NCBI GenBank assembly: GCA_019748095.1
Contig: JAIEQA010000072.1
Location: 1 to 49,576, forward strand
DNA: 49,576 nt
Source of the DNA: Caulobacteraceae bacterium
GTDB lineage: Bacteria > Pseudomonadota > Alphaproteobacteria > Caulobacterales > Caulobacteraceae
Direction: 5' to 3'
Position 1 is the first letter of the stretch. Every line of letters begins with the position of its first letter. Below are positions 7,419 through 17,113 of the stretch, one piece after another. Under the pieces are notes generated by a model, which was given only the letters and a program-made list of their open reading frames with translations, ran no database searches and was not told the origin of the DNA. The position numbers were made by a program, and so were the translations under genes.

Positions 7419-8560
7419 CACACCACCTCGCACATCATGAATCCGACCATGGCCCGCCCGCTTTCAGGCACGATCAGAAGGACCTTCTCGCCCTTCCTCG
7501 CCCTTCCCGACCGCATGAACTCGTCCAGCATGACCCAGATGGAGGCCGCGCCGATATTGCCCACTGTGGCCAGGTTCGAGAACCATTTTTCCTCGGGGAT
7601 CATGGCGGCGGTGCTCCGCAGGACGCTGACGATCTCCTCCCGCAGCGACCGCGCGGAGTAGTGGCATAGAAGATGGTCGACCTCGTCGGGCTTGATTCGC
7701 CCCTGATCCACCTTCTCCAGCCAGACCCCGATCCAGGCCCGGATGACGATCTTCAGGAGTTCGAAATCCTGGACCAGCGCCACAGCTCCGGCGGCATGCG
7801 CCGCGGCCGGCCCGGCGTGGCTCCAGGCGGTCTTCATGTCCCCGCGGTCGGCAAAGGTCGAGCCGGCCCACATGCAGGGATCGAACCGGCCTGCGAGTGA
7901 GGTCAGGTCTATCCAGTCAATTCTGAGCGAAAGGCCGGCGGGTCGTGGAGACGGCTCCATCACGACCGCACCGGCACCGTCGGACAGGGTGAAGCGCAGG
8001 AAGTCGGCCTCGACCCGTGTCCGGCCCCGGGCGTCCACCAGCGCGGTCCCCTCATAGAACTCGGGACGGAACCAGCGCGAACTGAACTCCCCGGCCGCGG
8101 CGACGGCGACATCCGCCTCTCCGGCACGGATCTGAAGCCATGCGCCCTTGGCCGCCATCAGGGCCGAGGCGCAGACGGACTGATAGCTGGCGAGCTCAAG
8201 AGGCCCATTGCCCAGTTCGGCGTGAACTGCGCTGGCGTGGCCCGGCACCAGATAGTCGCCCTGGGTCGTGGCCGTCGCGAGGTGCTGGAGGGCCTCAATG
8301 GCAAGCCCGGCATCCTGCAGTGCGGCCAGGGTCGCGGCTGCAGTCATGGAGGCGTTGGAATGGAGGGGACGACCGTCGGGGGTCAGGGCGTAGTGCCGGG
8401 TCTCCACGCCGTTCCAGCGCAGGGCGCGACGACCGACGGCCGAACGACGCCCGCCGACGCGACCGATGAAGTCCTCCATGGTGTCGACACCGATGGCCGG
8501 TCCCGGCAGAAAGGTGCCGGCGCCAGTGATAAAGACGTCGCGCAACTGCCCTCGGCTCAT
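7418..8560 (-). CDS. 3-oxoacyl-ACP synthase III-like (KAS III/FabH-fold) enzyme
   Basis: A 380-residue thiolase-fold protein with a full KAS III triad: C130 in ASYQSVCASAL, H300 in LLCHYSAR and N335 in LATVGNIGAAS. KAS III-type enzymes perform decarboxylative or head-to-head Claisen condensations on acyl-CoA or acyl-ACP. It is longer than housekeeping FabH (about 320 residues) and lacks the neighbouring plsX/fabD/fabG genes. It more likely belongs to a specialised OleA-, DarB- or PqsD-like pathway. It is first in a three-gene operon, each junction being a 4-base overlap. No free-standing acyl carrier protein is encoded nearby, so the acyl donor could be a CoA ester. The exact product is unknown. 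Confidence 0.88.
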   Translation of the reverse strand: MSRGQLRDVFITGAGTFLPGPAIGVDTMEDFIGRVGGRRSAVGRRALRWNGVETRHYALTPDGRPLHSNASMTAAATLAALQDAGLAIEALQHLATATTQGDYLVPGHASAVHAELGNGPLELASYQSVCASALMAAKGAWLQIRAGEADVAVAAAGEFSSRWFRPEFYEGTALVDARGRTRVEADFLRFTLSDGAGAVVMEPSPRPAGLSLRIDWIDLTSLAGRFDPCMWAGSTFADRGDMKTAWSHAGPAAAHAAGAVALVQDFELLKIVIRAWIGVWLEKVDQGRIKPDEVDHLLCHYSARSLREEIVSVLRSTAAMIPEEKWFSNLATVGNIGAASIWVMLDEFMRSGRARKGEKVLLIVPESGRAMVGFMMCEVV

Positions 8561-8615
8561 TTTCCGTCAGTGCGCGAGAAGCGGTCGGCCCGCAAGCCGC
8601 CCTTTCCTGACGGCC

Positions 8616-9767
8616 TTATCCGCTCACGGGAGGCGCGGCGACGCCTGGCACCGGTTGACCCGCCCTGCGTCCTTGCGCCAGCCAGACCTTGATCCGGCGC
8701 TGCAGCGGCTGGTCGATGACTGTGTGGAAGGCGAAGGCGAAGACGAAGGCCGCTGCGACCCCGGCTCCCCAGAGTCCCCATTGCACGACGGTCGGCAGGG
8801 CGAATTTCGCGATCAGGACATTGGCGACGCCGAACCAGGCGATCCGCACCACCTCATTGGTGATGAACATGGAGAAGGAGACCACGCTGGCGCGTTCGAT
8901 CCATTTCGAAGGCCGCACGACCGGCATGGCCCCTGCGGCCAGAAGGATCAGTGAGATGAAGCCGAGGCTGATCAGGGCGTGTTTGTCGAACGCCTGGACC
9001 GTGGCCAGACCGACTGCGGCCGTGACGCCGACGATTGCGGCCAGTCGGGGTGCAATGAACACCCGCTCTGACACCACCGCCAGGCCCATGCCGAGAATGA
9101 ACAGGGGCAGGGCGCGGAAGAAGCCGTAGCCGAGCGGCATCTGGTAGACCGGATAACCCAGCAGGGTGTGGGTGGCGGCATTGGCCAGCAGATACAGGCC
9201 GATCACCGCCAGAACCACCGTCCAGGGCCCCAGCCGCGCCAGTGCCCGCAGGATCCAGGGAAACAACAGATAGCAGCCGATCAGGGCCGAGATCGACCAG
9301 CTGGGCGCGTTCCAGCCCAGACCGCCCGGAACGCCGAAAGCCTGGGTCAGGGTCAGCTGCGCCGGCAGCTGGTTCCAGGCGAACCACTCCGGATTGCGGG
9401 GCCCGACGCCGGCTGCAGTGCCGATCAGAACCAGCGCCACCAGCGCCAGCCCCATGACCAGATGGGCCGGATAGACCCGCAGGAACCGTTTGACGAAGAA
9501 CGCGCCCGGCGACATCCCGCCCCGCCCGACCTTTCCGCCGTAGACCCGCATCAGCACATAGCCGCTGTCGATCAGGAAGAAGTTGGTCAGCAGGAACCCG
9601 CCGCGCTCGAACACCGGATGCAGGGCCTCGGCCAGGGGCACGGGACCCGCCGCCTGGAAATGGTGCAGGATGATCAGCGAGGCGACGATGAAGCGCAGCG
9701 CGTCCAGCCAGCCGCCGCGCGTGATCGGCGGTGTCCCGTTTCGGGTCGAAATCGCAGTCCAGGCCAT
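8616..9767 (-). CDS. Acyltransferase-3 (OafA/YrhL) family membrane protein
   Basis: The reading frame is open to 9845, but the ATG at 9767 is preceded by a good ribosome site (AGAGAGGA, six bases away), giving 383 residues. The protein has about ten hydrophobic helices. Family motifs are visible: a His-containing first helix (LIILHHFQAAG) and FFVKRFLRVYPAHL, matching the conserved R-x-x-R-x-x-P pattern. These enzymes move acyl groups from the cytoplasm onto envelope sugars such as O-antigen, or onto other acceptors. The gene lies 55 bases upstream of the KAS III-like gene on the same strand. It could be co-transcribed with that operon, but the link is not certain. Confidence 0.9.
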   Translation of the reverse strand: MAWTAISTRNGTPPITRGGWLDALRFIVASLIILHHFQAAGPVPLAEALHPVFERGGFLLTNFFLIDSGYVLMRVYGGKVGRGGMSPGAFFVKRFLRVYPAHLVMGLALVALVLIGTAAGVGPRNPEWFAWNQLPAQLTLTQAFGVPGGLGWNAPSWSISALIGCYLLFPWILRALARLGPWTVVLAVIGLYLLANAATHTLLGYPVYQMPLGYGFFRALPLFILGMGLAVVSERVFIAPRLAAIVGVTAAVGLATVQAFDKHALISLGFISLILLAAGAMPVVRPSKWIERASVVSFSMFITNEVVRIAWFGVANVLIAKFALPTVVQWGLWGAGVAAAFVFAFAFHTVIDQPLQRRIKVWLAQGRRAGQPVPGVAAPPVSG

Positions 9768-9826
9768 CGAAATCCTCTCTTCGAGAGAAGTATCCGCAAG
9801 CCTCAGGCCGCGATCGGCGGGCTTTG

Positions 9827-9842
9827 CTAACGCGCCGTTAAC
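9827..9842 (+). promoter_or_regulatory. CtrA-type binding site upstream of fliQ
   Basis: The sequence CTAACGCGCCGTTAAC matches the CtrA consensus TTAA-N7-TTAA in all but the first base. It lies 45-60 bases before the fliQ start codon, as in Caulobacter class II flagellar promoters. CtrA is the cell-cycle response regulator phosphorylated through CckA, which is encoded at the end of this same gene series. Activity is inferred from the match and position. Confidence 0.7.
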
Positions 9843-9886
9843 CACGCTCCCGGCATTTTCTGCCCGGTAGCGTGAAGGGTTGGACG

Positions 9887-10150
9887 ATGAGCGGCGCGGA
9901 AGTTCTGGATGTGGGCCGCGACGCCCTGTGGCTGACGATCCAGCTCTGTGCCCCGATCCTGCTGGTCGGTCTTGTGGTCGGCGTGGGCATCGGCCTGTTC
10001 CAGGCCCTGACCCAGATCCAGGAACAGACCCTGATCTATGCGCCCAAGATCCTCGCCATCTTCATCTCCCTGTTGCTGTTCCTGCCGCTGATGGGCGGGC
10101 TGCTGGGGACCTTCATGCGGACCATCGCCGCGCGCATCTCGGACATGTAG
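9887..10150 (+). CDS. fliQ: Flagellar type III export protein FliQ
   Basis: An 87-residue protein with two transmembrane helices (about 14-40 and 48-75), the usual FliQ size and layout, with characteristic QALTQIQEQTLIYAPKI between and into the second helix. The ATG at 9887 (MSGAEVL) follows an AAGGGT ribosome site by seven bases; an upstream in-frame GTG at 9872 is less likely. FliQ is part of the FliPQR export gate in the flagellar basal body. It is first in fliQ-fliR-flhB and directly downstream of a CtrA-type box. Confidence 0.95.
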   Translation: MSGAEVLDVGRDALWLTIQLCAPILLVGLVVGVGIGLFQALTQIQEQTLIYAPKILAIFISLLLFLPLMGGLLGTFMRTIAARISDM

Positions 10151-10159
10151 CGATCGGCC

Positions 10160-10939
10160 ATGGAGCCTTATGCCACCGCCGAACAGGTCTGGGCCGGCGG
10201 GCTGGTCTTTGCCCGCATCGGAGCGATCCTGCTGAGTCTGCCCGGCATCGGCGAGAGCTATGTCCCGCCGCGGATCCGGCTGGCGCTTGCCCTGATGGTG
10301 TCCCTCGCCCTGTGGCCGGTCATCGCCCCTTCGCTTCCGGCCCTGCCGGCCACCCTCGGCGGCACCGTCGGCTGGGTGATTCGGGAGGTGATCACCGGAC
10401 TGATGATCGGTACCATTCTGCGCGTCTTCATCAGCACCCTGGCCATCGCCGGGGAGATCGTGTCGTTGCAGACCACACTCAGCTTCGCCCAGACGGCCAA
10501 TCCGCTTCAGGCCCAGCCTGCAACGACCGTGGCGGCTTTTTTGATGCTGCTCGGAACGGTGCTGATCTTTGCCACCAACACCCATCATCTGTTCATCGCG
10601 GGCCTGGTGGGGTCCTATGAACTGATCGCCCCCGCGCGGCCCCTGATCTCGGGGGATTTCGTCGAACTGGCCATCCGGACCGTGGGCGACAGTTTCCTGC
10701 TGGGCGTGCAGCTGTCGGCCCCCGTGATCGTCTTCGCCCTTGTCTTCAACATGGCGTCCGGACTGATCGCCCGGGTGATGCCGGCGTTCCAGATCTTCTT
10801 CGCGGTCGCACCGCTCAGCGTCATTCTTGGCCTGTCCATCCTTGCGCTCTCTCTCGGCGTGATGGGCACGGTCTTCATCGACCGGTATCGCAGTCTGGCG
10901 AACCTGTTCGTGTCGGGCACGGGAGGCGTCAGTGGCTGA
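10160..10939 (+). CDS. fliR: Flagellar export gate protein FliR
   Basis: A 259-residue polytopic membrane protein of normal FliR length, with about six hydrophobic helices and family features such as FARIGAILLSLPGIGE at the N-terminus and FNMASGLIARVMPAFQIFF near residue 195. FliR completes the FliPQR pore through which flagellar rod, hook and filament subunits are exported. It begins nine bases after the fliQ stop, and its 3' end overlaps the GTG of flhB by eight bases, so the three genes form one operon. Confidence 0.95.
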   Translation: MEPYATAEQVWAGGLVFARIGAILLSLPGIGESYVPPRIRLALALMVSLALWPVIAPSLPALPATLGGTVGWVIREVITGLMIGTILRVFISTLAIAGEIVSLQTTLSFAQTANPLQAQPATTVAAFLMLLGTVLIFATNTHHLFIAGLVGSYELIAPARPLISGDFVELAIRTVGDSFLLGVQLSAPVIVFALVFNMASGLIARVMPAFQIFFAVAPLSVILGLSILALSLGVMGTVFIDRYRSLANLFVSGTGGVSG

Positions 10940-12011
10940 AGACGCCGATCCCGAGTCCAAGACAGAAGAGGCCTCGCCCCATAAACTTGAGCAGGCGAGG
11001 AAGAAGGGTGATGTCGCAAAATCGGCCGATGTCGCCCCGGCGCTCAGCCTGCTGGGGGCCTCCGCCGTGATCATCATGGGCGGTGGCTATTTCTCGACCT
11101 CGATGGCCGAGTCGCTGCTGCCGTTCATCGCCATGCCTCACCTGCTGATGGGGGGGCTTGATGCAGGAGCCGGCGTCGAGATCGGCATGAACGCCCTGTG
11201 GGCCATCGCGCCGTTTCTTGGCGCGGTGATGCTGGCGACCATCGTCGGTGGTGTCAGCGGCAATGTCCTTCAGTCCGGCCTCCTGTTCTCGGCCGAGGGG
11301 ATCAAGCCGAAATGGAAGAAGGTCAGTCCGATGGCCGGGCTGAAACGCATCTACGGGCCCGACGGCCTGATGCAGTTCGGCCAGACGCTGCTGAAGCTGG
11401 TCGCCGTGTCGATTGTCTGCTGGATGGTGATGAAGCCCCATGCGCGGGAGTTCGAGACCATGGCTGCCATGTCGCCGGCTGCGATCCTTCCCCTGGCGCG
11501 GGACATGCTGGTGGCGCTTCTGATGTCGACCCTGGTGTTTCTCGCGATCTCGGCCGGGGGAGACTTCCTCTGGCAGAAGATGCGCTTCGCCAAGCGTCAG
11601 CGCATGTCCAAGGAAGAGGTCAAGGAAGAGCACAAACAGTCCGAGGGCGATCCGCACATCAAGGCCAAGCTGAGGCAGATCCGCATGCAGCGGAGCCGCC
11701 AGCGGATGATGCAGAACGTCCCGGGGGCGACCGTCATCGTCACGAACCCGACCCACTACTCGGTCGCCCTGCGCTACGAACCCGACAAGGGCGATGCCGC
11801 GCCGGTCTGTGTCGCCAAGGGCGTCGATGCCGTGGCCTTGCGTATCCGCGAAATGGCCCGCGAGCATAATGTCCCGATCGTCGAAAATGTGCCCCTTGCC
11901 AGGGCGCTCTACGCGGCGGTGGACATCGACGAGATCATTCCACGCGAGCATTTCGAGGCCGCCGCCAAGGTGATCGGCTTCGTCATGCAGAAGCGCGGCC
12001 GCAGACCCTGA
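10932..12011 (+). CDS. flhB: Flagellar export switch protein FlhB
   Basis: A 359-residue protein starting at a GTG that overlaps the end of fliR. About four transmembrane helices occupy residues 35-210. The charged linker follows (RMSKEEVKEEHKQSEGDP). The cytoplasmic domain contains the autocleavage motif N272-P273-T274-H275. Self-cleavage between Asn and Pro lets FlhB switch export from rod/hook to filament substrates. All features expected for a functional protein are present, and the C-terminal domain is of normal length. Confidence 0.96.
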   Translation: MAEDADPESKTEEASPHKLEQARKKGDVAKSADVAPALSLLGASAVIIMGGGYFSTSMAESLLPFIAMPHLLMGGLDAGAGVEIGMNALWAIAPFLGAVMLATIVGGVSGNVLQSGLLFSAEGIKPKWKKVSPMAGLKRIYGPDGLMQFGQTLLKLVAVSIVCWMVMKPHAREFETMAAMSPAAILPLARDMLVALLMSTLVFLAISAGGDFLWQKMRFAKRQRMSKEEVKEEHKQSEGDPHIKAKLRQIRMQRSRQRMMQNVPGATVIVTNPTHYSVALRYEPDKGDAAPVCVAKGVDAVALRIREMAREHNVPIVENVPLARALYAAVDIDEIIPREHFEAAAKVIGFVMQKRGRRP

Positions 12012-12126
12012 AGCGCCGCGCCCGAACTCTGCTTCTTCCCGGGATCAGGGCCCCTCGCTGCGCGACCTCGGAACCGGGCCAAACTGCCCTATACTTATCG
12101 TCCTGATTCGCGCGGGAGCCCCGCCT

Positions 12127-14202
12127 ATGTCCGTGTCCAGCCCTCCACCCGCCATGCCCCGGCTCGACCTGACCGTCCTTCTGATGGCGGTCGGATTCGC
12201 CGTCGCCATTGCCGCGCTGGCGTGGCCGGCCTTTCAGGCCGGGCCCGTGACGACGCCCCATATCATTCTTCTGGTCACGGTTGCGGCCGTCGCCCTCATG
12301 GGCCTGTTCGCCTTCAACCGCATCGATGTCCGCAGCAATGACCGGCCGGCGGGTGACGTGGCGGTGGAGATGCTGGACGCCATGGCCGAGCCGGCAGCGC
12401 TGGTCTGGGCGTCCGGTCAGGTTCTGGCCTTCAACGGGGCCTGGGCTTCACAGAACGGCGCGACGGTCACCCTGCCGAAGGGCAAGTCGGCCCAGGCGCT
12501 CTATATGGCCTTCGCCCAAGCCCGATCCGGTCATCAGGGGCGGGCGATCGTGATGATCGGCGATCGGGAAATCGAGGTTCTGATCGGTCAGGCGGGCGAA
12601 GGTCGTTTTCTCCTGCGCGAGGCCCCCGAGGCGACCCTGGTGGCTCCGGCTCCCTCGGTCACCTCCGCTGCCGCGGGGGCGGGCTCAGGGGCGGGCACGG
12701 GGGATGCGCGGGCCATGGCGGCCGGGGCGCCGTTCGGGTCGGCCGTCATCGCCGGTGACGATCTGTTTGCGGGGATGACCAAGGAGGCCAATCCGGCCCT
12801 TTCCACCCTGACTGGACCCGCCGCGGCGCGGGACGCCGCGTTTGGCGACCTGTTTGACCCGGTCGGTGTCGCCGAGGCGCAGGCCCGGATGGCGGCCGGT
12901 TCCACCGGGCCGATCGAGCTGGTCGCCCGCGCCCATCCTGACCGTGTGCTGCACCTCTATGTCGCCCCGGAAGGCGACCGGCGCCGCGTCTGGCTGTTCG
13001 ACGTCTCCACCCAGAAGTCGATGGAGATGCAGCTTTCGCAGGCGCAGAAGATGCAGGCCGTGGGCCAGCTCGCCGGCGGGGTCGCCCACGACTTCAACAA
13101 TCTGTTGACCGCCATCCAGCTGCAGCTCTCCGAACTTCTGGAGCGCCACCCGGTCGGCGATCCGTCCTACGACGGCCTGAACCAGATCCGTCAGACCGGC
13201 ATCCGGGCTGCTGATCTTGTGCGCAAACTGCTGGCCTTCTCGCGCAAGTCGACGGTCCGGCGCGAGCGGCTGGATCTCGGGGAACTGGTCGGGGAGTTCG
13301 CGGTCCTGCTGCGGCGTCTGCTCCGCGAGGATGTCCGGCTGGAGACTGACTACGGCCGCGACATGCCCATCGTCCTGGCCGACAAGTCCCAGCTGGAGAC
13401 GGCGGTCATGAATCTGGCCGTCAATGCGCGTGACGCGATGCGCGGCGTCGTCGAGCCCGGGGCGGGCGTGGTGACCATCCGGACCCGCCGGCTGTCGCGC
13501 GACGAAGCCCGAACCCTCGGCTGGCTGGAGGCCCCGGAGGGCGAGAGCGCCCTGATCGAGGTGTCGGACACCGGTCCCGGCGTCCCGCCCGAACTTCTGG
13601 ACAAGATCTTCGAACCCTTCTTCACCACCAAGGCCGTCAACGAAGGCACAGGCATGGGTCTGGCCACCGTCTATGGCATCGTCCAGCAGGCGGGCGGCCA
13701 TATCGGCGTGACCAATCTGGACGGGTCCGGTGCGGCCTTCCGCATCTTCCTGCCCGCCGCTTCGGAACAGGCCCTGGCCGAAGCCGGTCCCGTCGAGGTC
13801 AAGGCCAAGGCGGCACCGCGCGACCTGTCCGGCAACGGCCGGATCCTGTTCGTCGAGGATGAGGCCGCCGTGCGCGGCATCGCCGCCCGGCTGCTCCGGC
13901 AACGTGGCTATGAGGTCATTGAGGCCGCTGACGGCGAGGAGGCCCTGGCCCTGGCCGAGGAATGGGCGGGCCAGATCGACATGATGATTTCGGACGTCAT
14001 CATGCCGGGGCTCGACGGCCCCAGCCTGCTGAAGAAGGCCCGCCAGTATCTGGGCGATGCCCCTGTCATGTTCATCTCCGGCTATGCCGAGAGCGACTTC
14101 TCCGACCTGCTGCAGGATGAGGCGGGCGTGTCCTTCCTGCCCAAGCCGCTGGACATCAAGACCCTGGCGGAGCGGGTGAAGCAGGAATTGCGACCGGCCT
14201 GA
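12127..14202 (+). CDS. cckA: Cell-cycle hybrid histidine kinase CckA
   Basis: A 691-residue hybrid kinase. Two N-terminal membrane helices (about 14-36 and 44-64) are followed by a divergent PAS-like region. The H-box holds the phospho-acceptor H321 ([11 protein letters not shown]). An HATPase domain shows [22 protein letters not shown] and [11 protein letters not shown]. The C-terminal receiver has VEDE, the phospho-acceptor D623 ([12 protein letters not shown]) and K at FLPKPLD. Known Caulobacter CckA has the same size and phospho-sites. It drives phosphate through ChpT to CtrA and CpdR, setting replication and polarity. The gene follows flhB after 115 bases, as in Caulobacter; GGGAG precedes the ATG by about nine bases. 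A low-complexity Ala/Gly stretch (about 180-200) separates the PAS-like segments. Confidence 0.95.
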   Translation: MSVSSPPPAMPRLDLTVLLMAVGFAVAIAALAWPAFQAGPVTTPHIILLVTVAAVALMGLFAFNRIDVRSNDRPAGDVAVEMLDAMAEPAALVWASGQVLAFNGAWASQNGATVTLPKGKSAQALYMAFAQARSGHQGRAIVMIGDREIEVLIGQAGEGRFLLREAPEATLVAPAPSVTSAAAGAGSGAGTGDARAMAAGAPFGSAVIAGDDLFAGMTKEANPALSTLTGPAAARDAAFGDLFDPVGVAEAQARMAAGSTGPIELVARAHPDRVLHLYVAPEGDRRRVWLFDVSTQKSMEMQLSQAQKMQAVGQLAGGVAHDFNNLLTAIQLQLSELLERHPVGDPSYDGLNQIRQTGIRAADLVRKLLAFSRKSTVRRERLDLGELVGEFAVLLRRLLREDVRLETDYGRDMPIVLADKSQLETAVMNLAVNARDAMRGVVEPGAGVVTIRTRRLSRDEARTLGWLEAPEGESALIEVSDTGPGVPPELLDKIFEPFFTTKAVNEGTGMGLATVYGIVQQAGGHIGVTNLDGSGAAFRIFLPAASEQALAEAGPVEVKAKAAPRDLSGNGRILFVEDEAAVRGIAARLLRQRGYEVIEAADGEEALALAEEWAGQIDMMISDVIMPGLDGPSLLKKARQYLGDAPVMFISGYAESDFSDLLQDEAGVSFLPKPLDIKTLAERVKQELRPA

Positions 14203-14327
14203 CCGGGCCACCGTAGCGGCCGCGCAGGTCCCGAAGCTGTGCATGATGACGGTCATTTAAGGCCCGGCGGCTTGTGGCGAGCCGTGACTTGATGGCCAAT
14301 GCGGCCCGTTGTTTCGGGAGTCCTGCC

Positions 14328-16154
14328 ATGATTGACCGCCGCCGTCTTATGTTCACTGCCGCTGCCGGGGCCAGCCTGCTGGCGACCGGTCAGACTCTTG
14401 CCGCCCCGGCCCAGTCGACCGCAGGGGCTTCGTTGCGTGCCGTCATGAACAAGGTCGTCGCCGAGAGCCTGATGACCTCTCCCGAGCTCCTGACCCAGCT
14501 CGGTTTCGACAAGGGGCCGAACGCGGCCATGAAGGCACGGCTGGATGACCGGTCGCAGGCCAAGGTACTGGTCGATCGCGAGACCTTCCGCAGCCAGATT
14601 GCCGAGCTTAAGGCTGTGGACCGGTCCGGGCTGAATGCCGATGAGACGGTCTGGTACGATGCCTTGGAGTTCTTCGGCGACACGGCCATCAACGGCTATA
14701 CCTTCCCGTATGGCGGCGGGGGTTTCGGTCCGTCGCCCTATACCGTCAGCCAGCTGACCGGGGCCTATCAGTCGATCCCGGACTTCCTCGACAGCCAGCA
14801 TTCCATCGAAACGGCCGAGGATGCGGAGGCTTACCTGAGCCGGGTGTCGGCCTTCGCCACGGCGCTGGATCAGGAAACCGGGCGGATGGAGCTGGACTTC
14901 GCGGCCGGGGCCGTGCCGCCGGACTTCGTGATCGCCCGCACCCTGGCCCAGATGGAGAGTCTGATGGCGGGTGGTGCGACCGGCACCACCCTGGTTCAGT
15001 CCGTTGTGCGCCGGACCGGCGAGAAGTCCATTCCCGGCGAGTGGGGATCCCGCGCCGAGGCGATCGTCAACGATGCGGTCTTCCCGGCCCTCAACCGTCA
15101 GGCCGAGGCCCTGCGGGCGCGGCAGGCCGGGGCCACCCATGACGCCGGCGTCTGGCGTCTGCCGGACGGCGAGGCCTTCTACCGCTACGGCATCCAGAGC
15201 TACACCACGACCAATCTGTCGGGTGACGAGATCCATGCCATCGGGCTGGAGCAGCTGGCGGAGCTGTCCGCGCGTGCTGACGAACTGCTGAAGGCCCAGG
15301 GCCTGACGCAGGGCTCCGTCGGGGCCCGTATCGCCGCCCTCGGCAAGGATCCCCGCTATCTCTATCCGAACACCGATGAGGCCAAGGACCAGCTGCTGGC
15401 CGATCTCAATGCCCAGACCATCGAGGTACGCCGCCGCATGCCGGAGTACTTCGGACGACTGCCGCAGGCCGCAGTCGAGATCCGGCGTGTGCCCAAGGCG
15501 ATCGAGGCCGGGGCTCCGGGTGGCTACTACAACGCTCCGGCTCTGGATGGCTCACGCCCCGGCGCCTACTACATCAACCTGCGGGACACGGCCGAATGGC
15601 CGAAGTTCCAGCTGCCGACCCTGACCTATCATGAGGCCGTTCCGGGCCATCACCACCAGATCACCCTGGCCCAGGAAAAGGCCAATACGCCGCTGCTGAT
15701 GAAGGTGCTGGGCTTCTCGGCCTATTCCGAGGGCTGGGCGCTGTATGCCGAGCAACTGGCCGACGAGATCGGCATGTACGAGAACGATCCGGTGGGCAAG
15801 ATCGGCTACCTCCAGTCCCTGATGTTCCGGGCCACCCGTCTGGTCGTCGATAGCGGCATGCACGCCAAGCGCTGGAGCCGCGAGGAAGCCATCCGGTTCA
15901 TGGTCGACGCGCTGGGCGATGCCGAAAGCGCTGTGACGACCGAGATCGAGCGCTACTGCGTCTGGCCGGGTCAGGCCTGCTCTTACAAGCTGGGCCACAC
16001 CAAATGGGTCGAGCTGCGCACAAAGGCCCAGGCCGCACTGGGCGACCGGTTCGACATCCGGGCCTTCCACGACGCGGGCATCAACACCGGCGGTGTGCCC
16101 CTGACCGTGCTGGAGCGGGTCATGACCGAATGGACCGCGGCGCAGGCCGCCTGA
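14328..16154 (+). CDS. DUF885 family protein (predicted exported metallopeptidase-like)
   Basis: The ATG at 14328 is preceded by GGGAG seven bases upstream and begins a signal peptide with an arginine-rich start (MIDRRRLMFTAAAGASLLA, ending at LAAPA). The protein has 608 residues. DUF885 proteins resemble M32/M3-like metallopeptidases and share the motif seen here as HEAVPGHHH (about residues 435-443), followed by FSAYSEGWALYAE. The histidines and glutamates could bind zinc. Its natural substrate is not established. A second DUF885 gene is at 19935-21713, and both end in similar ALGDRFDIR/ALGDRFNVR segments, so they are paralogues. It converges on a flavoprotein gene with seven bases between. 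Confidence 0.9.
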   Translation: MIDRRRLMFTAAAGASLLATGQTLAAPAQSTAGASLRAVMNKVVAESLMTSPELLTQLGFDKGPNAAMKARLDDRSQAKVLVDRETFRSQIAELKAVDRSGLNADETVWYDALEFFGDTAINGYTFPYGGGGFGPSPYTVSQLTGAYQSIPDFLDSQHSIETAEDAEAYLSRVSAFATALDQETGRMELDFAAGAVPPDFVIARTLAQMESLMAGGATGTTLVQSVVRRTGEKSIPGEWGSRAEAIVNDAVFPALNRQAEALRARQAGATHDAGVWRLPDGEAFYRYGIQSYTTTNLSGDEIHAIGLEQLAELSARADELLKAQGLTQGSVGARIAALGKDPRYLYPNTDEAKDQLLADLNAQTIEVRRRMPEYFGRLPQAAVEIRRVPKAIEAGAPGGYYNAPALDGSRPGAYYINLRDTAEWPKFQLPTLTYHEAVPGHHHQITLAQEKANTPLLMKVLGFSAYSEGWALYAEQLADEIGMYENDPVGKIGYLQSLMFRATRLVVDSGMHAKRWSREEAIRFMVDALGDAESAVTTEIERYCVWPGQACSYKLGHTKWVELRTKAQAALGDRFDIRAFHDAGINTGGVPLTVLERVMTEWTAAQAA

Positions 16155-16161
16155 TTTCGGC

Positions 16162-17076
16162 TCAGACGGTCAGGCCTTCTGCACGACGAAAGGCGTTGTG
16201 GATGTCCGTGGCGGCCACCGCCGCCTCGGCCGTCGCCACGGCAATCTGGTTCAGACCGCGCACCAGGTCCCCGGCCGCGTAGAGGCCCGGGACACTGGTG
16301 CGCTGATGCAGATCGACCTCCAGCCGCCCGTCGTCGGCCAGCAACGCACCGACGTCCCGGGCGAGGCTGGCGTTCGCGGAGGTGCCAAGTGCGGAGTAGA
16401 CCAGATCGAACGCCCGGAACGCGCCGTTCCAGCTCAGCGCTGTGACCCGGTCGCCTTCCAGACGGACGGTCTCGATCGGCGTTTCGATCAGTTCGATACC
16501 CAGTCGCTTGATCGCTGCGCGTTCGGTCAGGGCGTCGGCCGTCCCCACGTGTAGCAGGGTCACCCGGTCGGAATAGGTGCGCAGGAAGGCCGCCTCCCGC
16601 ACCCCCATGTCGCTGTCCCCGATGACGGCGACGGTCTTGCCGGTCGCCTCGAAGCCATCGCAGATCGGACAGATGCGGACGATCGCCCGCTCGATCGCGC
16701 GCTCGACGCCGGGCAGATCGGGGTGGTGGTCGACCACGCCTGTCGCCAGCAGGACCGCGCGCGCCGTCACTTGCCGACCGTTCAGCACCGCGATGAAGCC
16801 GTCGCCGGATGGTTTGAGCCCCTCAGCCCGCCCGGCCTCGATCACGGCTCCGTATGCCACCGCCTGTTCCCGCATCCGGGACAGGATGTCGCCGCCGGTG
16901 ATACCGGCCGGAAATCCGGGCATGTTGTGGCTCAGGGGAATCCAGCTCGCCCGGGAGTCGCCGCCATCCGCCACGAGCACCGACCGGAGAAACCGTGCCA
17001 GATAGGTGGCTGCGGTCAGGCCGGCGGGTCCGGCCCCGACGATCAGCGTATCGACCGCGGACAGGGGCCTGCTCAC
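16162..17076 (-). CDS. Thioredoxin-reductase-like NAD(P)/FAD-dependent oxidoreductase
   Basis: I favour the GTG at 17076 (VSRPLSAVDTLIVGAGPAG), giving 304 residues; an in-frame start at 17148 would add an arginine-rich tail unlike the family. The FAD motif GAGPAG is at residues 14-19. A Cys pair CPIC (136-139) sits where thioredoxin reductases have CATC or CPYC. The NAD(P) site VIGDSDMGVREAA is a degenerate GxGxxG. The C-terminal GLYAAGDLVRGLNQIAVATAEAA binds FAD. It may reduce a disulphide partner or act as a related soluble flavoprotein such as those in gliotoxin-type thiol oxidation. No thioredoxin gene is adjacent. Confidence 0.88.
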   Translation of the reverse strand: MSRPLSAVDTLIVGAGPAGLTAATYLARFLRSVLVADGGDSRASWIPLSHNMPGFPAGITGGDILSRMREQAVAYGAVIEAGRAEGLKPSGDGFIAVLNGRQVTARAVLLATGVVDHHPDLPGVERAIERAIVRICPICDGFEATGKTVAVIGDSDMGVREAAFLRTYSDRVTLLHVGTADALTERAAIKRLGIELIETPIETVRLEGDRVTALSWNGAFRAFDLVYSALGTSANASLARDVGALLADDGRLEVDLHQRTSVPGLYAAGDLVRGLNQIAVATAEAAVAATDIHNAFRRAEGLTV

Positions 17077-17113
17077 CGGAGACCCCCACAGCGCAAATCG
17101 AAGGGCGTATCTG

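Noticed and set aside
9827..11077. Long minus-strand frame opposite fliQ, fliR and the start of flhB
   Set aside because: It is a low-complexity Gln/Asp/Gly/Arg-rich translation antisense to clearly real genes, an expected artefact at high GC.
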